In this document: one piece after another, positions 58,868-64,000 of the stretch
Numbering within the stretch: the stretch's first letter is position 1
Layout: each line of letters begins with the position of its first letter
Assembly: GCA_025846845.1 (NCBI GenBank)
Contig: JAOYTL010000014.1
Location: 62,001 to 126,000 of the forward strand
Source of the DNA: Alloboseaceae bacterium BT-24-1
Lineage (GTDB): Bacteria; Pseudomonadota; Alphaproteobacteria; Rhizobiales; Beijerinckiaceae
Direction of reading: 5' to 3'
Length of the DNA: 64,000 nucleotides
Notes under the pieces: generated by a model
What the model was told of the DNA's origin: nothing
Databases searched by the model: none
The model's input: the letters and a program-made list of their open reading frames with translations, nothing else
Translations under genes and position numbers: made by a program

Positions 58868-59314
58868 TCACTCGATGATCTGGACGATGCGGCGGCTCTG
58901 CGGCTCGACCAGTACGGCGCGGTTGTTCACCACGGTGTAGCGATAGCCGCTGGCGCGCTCGCCGAACTCAGAGGGCACCTCGCGGTAGACCACGCCCTGC
59001 TGCGGCAACACCGTGCCGACTGCTACGGGCTCGGCATAGGTGTACGACGGGACACGCTGCTCGACCACATAGGTGCGGAAGCGCGGGGTGTTGTCGCCGA
59101 TGATCCCGCCGGTCACGCCGCCGACCACCGCGCCGCCGACACCGCCGACCACGGCACCGACCGGACCGCCGACGATCGCGCCGCCGACGGCACCCGCGGT
59201 CGCGCCACCGACGATGCCGCTGGCCGCGCCACCCTGGGCGCCATCGGGATTCTGAGCGAAGGCCGCAGCCGGAACGATGGCGAGGGCCGTAACCAGAGCA
59301 AGTTTCTTGAACAT
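58868..59314 (-). CDS. Exported glycine-zipper protein with DUF1236 domain
   Basis: A 148-residue protein: signal peptide (to about AAFAQ), a long glycine-zipper stretch (GGATAGAVGGAIVGGPVGAV and more), and a C-terminal DUF1236 domain with YVVEQRVPSYTYAEPVAVGT. The zipper suggests membrane insertion or self-assembly. DUF1236 proteins are common in Hyphomicrobiales with no known role. Confidence 0.88.
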   Translation of the reverse strand: MFKKLALVTALAIVPAAAFAQNPDGAQGGAASGIVGGATAGAVGGAIVGGPVGAVVGGVGGAVVGGVTGGIIGDNTPRFRTYVVEQRVPSYTYAEPVAVGTVLPQQGVVYREVPSEFGERASGYRYTVVNNRAVLVEPQSRRIVQIIE

Positions 59315-59415
59315 GTCGTTCTCCTTCCAGAGTGGTAATCTCGGCAGGAAGAACGGGGAGCTCGGCTTATGGTTCCGCGAGCGCGGTCACGAGCTGTGAA
59401 CGATCGTGAACGGCG

Positions 59416-59961
59416 TCAGGGGTTCGCTTTTTCCGGCAATGAGTTGGCTTCGATCACGAGCTCGATGCCGTCGGCTCGAAAATCATGAACCTGCGTGCGT
59501 GTTGGCGCCTTCCCTGGGTGATCGAACAGCTCGTTCACCGTGGCCTCCTCCGACAGGAACAGGAAATCGGCGTGGCTTCCGCTCTCCGGATAGGCGTCGA
59601 TCGCGTGCCAGGTACCGCGATGGAACAGCACGCCCTCGCCATTGAGCCGGAAGGCGCGCAAGGCCTCCGGCGCCGGCGGGATTTCGGACAGTTCGGCCAC
59701 CACGATGATGGCCGGAGGGCCGCCGAGCGGCTGGCGTGCCTCGGTGACGTGCAGGTGCCGTTCGATCAGGGCAACGACGAAGGGCCGCGCGTGATAGCGC
59801 ACGATCTGAAGCCGCGGCCGGCTCTCGGCGGCGAAGGGCTGGATCCAGATGTCATAGCCCTCGCGGCCGGTATCGCGTGGTCCTGCAGGGGAGAGGATGC
59901 GGCCATACGGAGAGAAGGCTTCGGCGGAGATCGGGGAGACGGGCAGGACGATGCGGCGCAT
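59416..59961 (-). CDS. Ureidoglycolate lyase (AllA-like) family protein
   Basis: A 181-residue cupin-like protein similar to ureidoglycolate lyase, which splits ureidoglycolate to glyoxylate and urea at the end of purine catabolism. Family-like blocks are AEAFSPYGRILSP, FVVALIERHLHVTEARQPLG and VLFHRGTWHAIDAYP, with a metal-binding histidine pattern. The ATG at 59961 gives the usual start. It lies alone, not with allantoin genes, so the substrate is uncertain. Confidence 0.75.
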   Translation of the reverse strand: MRRIVLPVSPISAEAFSPYGRILSPAGPRDTGREGYDIWIQPFAAESRPRLQIVRYHARPFVVALIERHLHVTEARQPLGGPPAIIVVAELSEIPPAPEALRAFRLNGEGVLFHRGTWHAIDAYPESGSHADFLFLSEEATVNELFDHPGKAPTRTQVHDFRADGIELVIEANSLPEKANP

Positions 59962-59986
59962 GCCGCATCGTAGAGCGAGCAGCGCA

Positions 59987-60017
59987 AAAGAAAACGGCGG
60001 GTCTTGCGACCCGCCGT
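59987..60017 (-). terminator. Rho-independent terminator of the lysR-tctBAC operon
   Basis: The 10-base stem ACGGCGGGTC-TTGC-GACCCGCCGT (59994-60017) is followed on the minus strand by TTTTCTTTT. It lies 23 bases after the tctC stop. Confidence 0.92.
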
Positions 60018-60040
60018 CCGTGAGTATGCAGATCAGGCTT

Positions 60041-61012
60041 TTACTGCTTCGGCGCAGCGGCGAGGACCGGCGAGAGCTTGTCGGCATCGCGCTTGATCAA
60101 GGCGGCGAAGCCGGCAGGGGTGCGCTCTTCCTTCGTCGGCAGCACGGTACCGAGGTCGAGGAGACGCTTCTTGACGGTCTCGTCGTTCAGCGCCTTGTCG
60201 AGGGCGTCGACCAGCTTGTCGACGGCTTCCTTCGGCATGCCCTTCGGCGCGGCGATGCCGTTCCAGGCCTCGATCTGATACTCGGGCAGCCCGGCTTCCT
60301 TGGTGGTCGGAACGTCGGGCAGCGCCGGCGAGCGCTGCGCCGAGGCGATGGCGTAGGCCTTGATCGTGCCGGCCTTGACCTGCTCGGATACGCTGACGAT
60401 CTGATCGCACATGAAATCGATCTGGCCGGAGACGAGATCGTTCAGCGCCGGGCCCGTGCCGCGATAGGCGACCGAGTTCAGCTTCGGCACACCGAGCTGG
60501 CCCTTGAGCAGGGTGCAGGTCGTCCATGACACCGAGCCGAGGCCGGCATGCGCCTCGTTCACCTTGTCGGAGTTGGCCTTCACATAGGCGACGAACTCCT
60601 TGAGGTCCTTGGGCTCGAAGTTCTTCTTGGCGACGATCAGGATCGGCGTGCCGCCGGCGAGCCCGATCGTCTGCATGCCGTTGATCGGGTCGTATTTCAG
60701 GCCGGGATAGGTGGCAGGCGCCGCCGAGAAGGTGCCCAGATGCCCCATCGCGATGGTGTAGCCGTCAGGCGCCGCCGTCAGCGCGCGGGTGATGCCGGTG
60801 GTGCCGCCGGCCCCGGCGACGTTCTCGACCACGATCTGCTGGCCGAGCGTCTTCGACATGTTCTCGCCGACGATGCGGGCGATGATGTCGGTCGGCCCGC
60901 CGGCGGCGAAGGGTACGATCATGGTGATCGGCCGCTCCGGATACTTGGACTGAGCCTGTGCCGACGCCGTCATGGCGAGCGCTGCGGTGAGACCGAGCAA
61001 GAGCTTCTTCAT
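60041..61012 (-). CDS. Tripartite tricarboxylate transporter substrate-binding protein (TctC/Bug)
   Basis: Periplasmic binding protein of a TTT-type transporter. The 323-residue protein has a signal peptide (to about ASAQAQ), the Bug-family entry YPERPITMIVPFAAGGPTD, and the VVENVAGAGGTTG block. Ligands of such proteins include citrate, tartrate and aromatic acids; this one cannot be predicted. It is the last gene of the operon. Confidence 0.95.
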   Translation of the reverse strand: MKKLLLGLTAALAMTASAQAQSKYPERPITMIVPFAAGGPTDIIARIVGENMSKTLGQQIVVENVAGAGGTTGITRALTAAPDGYTIAMGHLGTFSAAPATYPGLKYDPINGMQTIGLAGGTPILIVAKKNFEPKDLKEFVAYVKANSDKVNEAHAGLGSVSWTTCTLLKGQLGVPKLNSVAYRGTGPALNDLVSGQIDFMCDQIVSVSEQVKAGTIKAYAIASAQRSPALPDVPTTKEAGLPEYQIEAWNGIAAPKGMPKEAVDKLVDALDKALNDETVKKRLLDLGTVLPTKEERTPAGFAALIKRDADKLSPVLAAAPKQ

Positions 61013-61073
61013 GGGTAATCCTCCCTGACGCGATATCCTGAAGATGGTGGAACGGAGATGGACGACAACCCCG

Positions 61074-62576
61074 TCATTCGGTGAAGACCTCGTCGCGCTT
61101 CTTCGACATCGCCGGCAGCAGCGCGATGACGAGGATCGCGACGGCGACCAGCAGCAGCCCGGCCGAGATCGGCCGCTCGATGAAGGTCATGAATGAGCCG
61201 CGCGAGATGATCAGCGCCTGACGCAGCTTCTCCTCCATCAGCTTGCCGAGCACGAAGCCGAGCAGCATCGGGGCCGGCTCGAAGCCGAGCTTGATCAGCA
61301 GGTAGCCGAACAGCCCGAACAGCGCGGTGAAGGCGACGTCGACCGGCTGGTTGTTCACCGAGTAGATGCCGATCGAGCAGAAGATCAGGATCGCCGGGAA
61401 CATCAGGCGGTAGGGCACCTGCAGCAGTTTCACCCAGAGCCCGACCAGCGGCAGGTTGATGACCAGCAGCATCAGGTTGCCGATCCACATCGAGGCGATC
61501 ATGCCCCAGAACAGCTCCGGGTTCTTGGTCATGACCTGCGGCCCGGGGATGATGCCGTGGATCGTCATCGCGCCGACCATCAGCGCCATCACCGCATTCG
61601 GCGGGATGCCGAGTGTCAGCAGCGGGATGAAGGCGGTCTGCGCGCCGGCATTGTTGGCCGATTCCGGCCCGGCGACGCCCTCGATCGCGCCCTTGCCGAA
61701 GCGCGACGGGTCCTTGGCGATCTTCTTCTCCAGCGTATAGCTGGCGAAGGGGCCGAGAACCGCACCGTTGCCGGGCAGGATGCCGAGGGTACCGCCGATG
61801 AGGGTGCCGCGCAGGCACGGCGCTATCGACTGCTTGATGTCTTCCCAGCCCGGCAGCAGACGGCCGATCTTGGCGCGAACGACATCGCGCGCCTCCGGGT
61901 TCTCCAGATTGCGCAGCACCTCGGCGAAGCCGAACACGCCCATCGCCAGCACGGCGAAGTCGATGCCATCGGAGAGCGGCGGGAAGCCGAAGGTCATGCG
62001 CTCCTGGCCGGTCTCGAGATCGGTACCGACGGTCGAGAGCAAGAGGCCGAGCATGATCATGCAGAAGGCCTTGAGGATCGAGCCGCGCGCCAGGACGACG
62101 GCGAAGCACAGGCCCATCACCATCAGCGAGAAATACTCGGCCGGCCCGAACAGCAGCGCCAGCTTGGTCAGCGGCGCGCCGAGCGCCGCGATGACCAGGG
62201 TCGCGAAGCAGCCGGCGACGAACGAGCCGAGGGCGGCAGTGCCGAGCGCCACGCCGGCGCGCCCCTGCTTGGCCATCTGGTGGCCGTCGAGGGTGGTGAC
62301 GACGGCAGTCGCCTCGCCCGGGATGTTGACCAGGATCGCGGTGGTCGAGCCGCCATACTGGGCGCCGTAATAGATGCCGGCCAGCATGATCAGCGCACCG
62401 ACCGGATCGAGCCCGAAGGTGATCGGCAGCAGCATCGCGATCGTGGCGATCGGCCCGACGCCCGGAAGGACGCCGACCAGCGTGCCGACCAGGCAGCCGA
62501 CGAAGCAGAGCGCGACGTTCTGGAGGGTGAGCGCGACACCGAAGCCGAGCCCGAGATGGGCGAACATTTCAGACAT
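61074..62576 (-). CDS. tctA: Tripartite tricarboxylate transporter permease TctA
   Basis: Large membrane permease of the TTT transporter. The 500-residue protein has about ten to twelve helices and the family signatures GVLPGVGPIATIAMLLPITF near the start, YGGSTTAILVNIPGEA, and GPESANNAGAQTAFIP. It starts 3 bases after the tctB stop. Confidence 0.96.
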   Translation of the reverse strand: MSEMFAHLGLGFGVALTLQNVALCFVGCLVGTLVGVLPGVGPIATIAMLLPITFGLDPVGALIMLAGIYYGAQYGGSTTAILVNIPGEATAVVTTLDGHQMAKQGRAGVALGTAALGSFVAGCFATLVIAALGAPLTKLALLFGPAEYFSLMVMGLCFAVVLARGSILKAFCMIMLGLLLSTVGTDLETGQERMTFGFPPLSDGIDFAVLAMGVFGFAEVLRNLENPEARDVVRAKIGRLLPGWEDIKQSIAPCLRGTLIGGTLGILPGNGAVLGPFASYTLEKKIAKDPSRFGKGAIEGVAGPESANNAGAQTAFIPLLTLGIPPNAVMALMVGAMTIHGIIPGPQVMTKNPELFWGMIASMWIGNLMLLVINLPLVGLWVKLLQVPYRLMFPAILIFCSIGIYSVNNQPVDVAFTALFGLFGYLLIKLGFEPAPMLLGFVLGKLMEEKLRQALIISRGSFMTFIERPISAGLLLVAVAILVIALLPAMSKKRDEVFTE

Positions 62577-62579
62577 CGA

Positions 62580-63101
62580 TCAGATTCCCAGCAGCCAGGG
62601 CGCCAGCGGGATAGGCAGGCTCAGCGCGTATTTGAACAGGAGGGCGCAGGCGGTCGTCATCGCCACGGCGAAGATGGCGAGTTCCTTGATCCTGACGTCA
62701 TCGGCCGCCAGGCCGGCGATGAACACGACCAGGGGGCCGGAGACCAGCATGCCGAGCTGGGGCACCTTGAGCGGGCCGATCTCGAAGCCGCGGATCGTCA
62801 GGCCGAAGACGATCGCTGCGCCGAGCACGAAGAGGACGCCGCGCCAGGACCAGCCGCTGAGCTTCTCGCCCTTGTAGCGCATCGCGTTCAGGCTGAGCAG
62901 CGCGCCGAGCGCGGCGCAGATCACCGCGATCGACTTGGGCAGCATGCCCGGGCCGATCTGGCGCAAGCTGCCGAGCGGCAGGTCGCGGGCCAGGAACAGC
63001 GCCAGCCCTGCCAGCGCGATCATGAACAGGCCGCCCGCGAAATCCTGTGTCGAGCGGATGCGCCAACCCTGCGCGGCCTCGATCTTGTTCAGACTCATCA
63101 A
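62580..63101 (-). CDS. tctB: Tripartite tricarboxylate transporter small permease TctB
   Basis: A 173-residue membrane protein with four helices, the small permease subunit of the TTT transporter. The segment LARDLPLGSLRQIGPGMLPK is typical of TctB. The ATG at 63101 overlaps the lysR stop in ATGA. Confidence 0.92.
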   Translation of the reverse strand: MMSLNKIEAAQGWRIRSTQDFAGGLFMIALAGLALFLARDLPLGSLRQIGPGMLPKSIAVICAALGALLSLNAMRYKGEKLSGWSWRGVLFVLGAAIVFGLTIRGFEIGPLKVPQLGMLVSGPLVVFIAGLAADDVRIKELAIFAVAMTTACALLFKYALSLPIPLAPWLLGI

Positions 63102-64000
63102 TGTCCTCCGGCTCGGGTGGTTGCTGTGCGCGGAGCAGGCTTCCTGCCGCGCCCGGTTACGCTGAACGGCAGCACATTGCCGTCGTCGATCAGGGTGACG
63201 CTCTCGCGCAGGATGGCGAGGAAATCGTCGCGCGCCGCGAGCTTCTGATGCGGCCGCCAGGCGACGCCGACCAGCGCGCCGGGCGGCGGTGGGTCGAGCA
63301 GCGCACCGCGCAGGCGCCGCATGGTGACGCCCGGGAAACTCAGCCGCGAAACCCAGTCCGGCGCCAGCGCCATGCCGAGCCCGGCCGCGACCGCCGACAT
63401 CATCGCCGGTTTCTCAGTCGCCTCGATGGTGACGTTGGGGACCGCGCCGACGCTCTCGAAATAGGCCATGACGAGGTCATAGGCGAAGGGGCGGATACGC
63501 TTCGACGGCACGACGAAGGGCTCGCCGACCAGATCCTGCATGGTCAGGTGTTCCCGGGCCGCGAGCGGGTGGTTTTCGCTCAGCACCACGATCGGCCGTT
63601 CGACGCGCAGGATCTCGAAGGCGCAGTCGGTCGGCTTGCGTGGTGGCCGCAGCAGAGCGAGGTCGAGCTTGCCGGCCTCCAGCATCTGCACCAGCGGCGC
63701 CGTCATCGCCTCGACGAACTTGATCTCGATGCCAGGGTGTCGCGAGCGGAAGGTGACCAGCGCCTCCGGCACGAAGCTCGACGATGCCGCGTCGATCGCG
63801 CCGACCCGCAGCACCTTGCTAGAGGCCAGCGAGGCCTCGCGTACCGAGCGGGAGGCCCGCTCCATCCGGACCAGAATGGCCTTTGCTTCTTCCAGCATGA
63901 TGAGCCCGGCGCGGGTGAGCGCGACCTGGCGCGTGGTGCGGGTCAGGAGGCTGACACCGAGCTCGTCCTCGAGCGCGCTGATCTGGCGTGAAAGTGCCGG
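63098..64000 (-). CDS. LysR family transcriptional regulator (N-terminus cut by window edge)
   Basis: Partial regulator of about 300 residues; roughly 25 N-terminal residues lie beyond the window. The visible start (ALSRQISALEDELGVSLLTR) is the recognition half of the LysR helix-turn-helix, followed by the linker helix and a periplasmic-binding-like effector domain (LRVGAIDAASSSFVPEALV onward). It is encoded on the same strand as, and overlaps, tctB, so it is likely the first gene of the uptake operon and controls it. Confidence 0.93.
   Translation of the reverse strand, partial: PALSRQISALEDELGVSLLTRTTRQVALTRAGLIMLEEAKAILVRMERASRSVREASLASSKVLRVGAIDAASSSFVPEALVTFRSRHPGIEIKFVEAMTAPLVQMLEAGKLDLALLRPPRKPTDCAFEILRVERPIVVLSENHPLAAREHLTMQDLVGEPFVVPSKRIRPFAYDLVMAYFESVGAVPNVTIEATEKPAMMSAVAAGLGMALAPDWVSRLSFPGVTMRRLRGALLDPPPPGALVGVAWRPHQKLAARDDFLAILRESVTLIDDGNVLPFSVTGRGRKPAPRTATTRAGGH

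Noticed and set aside
1..64000. tRNA, rRNA or CRISPR loci
   Set aside because: I looked for cloverleaf-like GG-TTC-A-TCC ends and regular spacer arrays and saw none.

Overview
The window is GC-rich, densely coded chromosome from an alphaproteobacterium, most like a member of the Hyphomicrobiales (Rhizobiales) near Bosea. This rests on the aa3 oxidase operon ctaC-ctaD-ctaB-ctaG-ctaE followed by DUF983, SURF1, thrC and an M16 peptidase, an F0 operon with a split b/b' pair (atpI-B-E-B'-F), a CcrM-type GANTC methyltransferase, a glycine decarboxylase split into two subunits, and several rhizobial-type palindromic repeats. No rRNA, tRNA, insertion sequence, prophage or CRISPR array was seen. The genus is an inference.

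Layout. 1-12.7 kb (minus strand): a membrane GGDEF/EAL protein cut by the left edge, a GNAT acetyltransferase, an M16 peptidase, threonine synthase, SURF1, DUF983 and the cytochrome c oxidase genes. 13-20 kb (plus): an IalB-like secreted protein and a lipoprotein, then a tandem glycine riboswitch controlling gcvT-gcvH-gcvPA-[DUF559]-gcvPB, and a PIN/Phd toxin-antitoxin pair (minus). 20.6-24.9 kb: an L,D-transpeptidase and the F0 ATP synthase operon. 25-38 kb: smc, a DsbA-like protein, DUF721, a COQ7-like hydroxylase, mutY, ccrM, a PhzF protein, rnhB, a radical SAM protein, a small glycosyltransferase, a zinc metallopeptidase and a hexapeptide-repeat protein. 38-46 kb: a cyanide-insensitive-type bd oxidase, a uracil-DNA glycosylase, ETF-ubiquinone oxidoreductase, a TPR protein and ispE. 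46-54 kb: a LysE exporter, a polyprenyl diphosphate synthase, a TrmN6-like methyltransferase, two related small secreted proteins and glycyl-tRNA synthetase (glyQ, glyS). 54-59 kb: a 53-residue membrane protein, a three-gene uracil catabolism (URC-type) operon and a Xre/RES toxin-antitoxin pair. 59-64 kb: a DUF1236 protein, an AllA-like lyase and a lysR-tctB-tctA-tctC uptake operon cut by the right edge.

How the genes work together. Two terminal oxidases (aa3 and bd), ETF-QO and the F0 sector make this a respiratory neighbourhood. The glycine theme appears twice: cleavage under riboswitch control, and glycyl-tRNA charging. The URC-type operon joins a GTP-cyclohydrolase-II-like protein, a DUF1688 protein and a uracil phosphoribosyltransferase, the core of the non-reductive uracil degradation route described in yeast.

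The most unusual features are in glyS. Its reading frame carries two in-frame insertions: an AT-rich stretch of about 85 codons with foreign codon use, and a 48-codon palindromic repeat element. The same repeat class also lies after glyS, in front of smc and inside the gcv operon, where a DUF559 nuclease-like gene sits between the two decarboxylase subunits.
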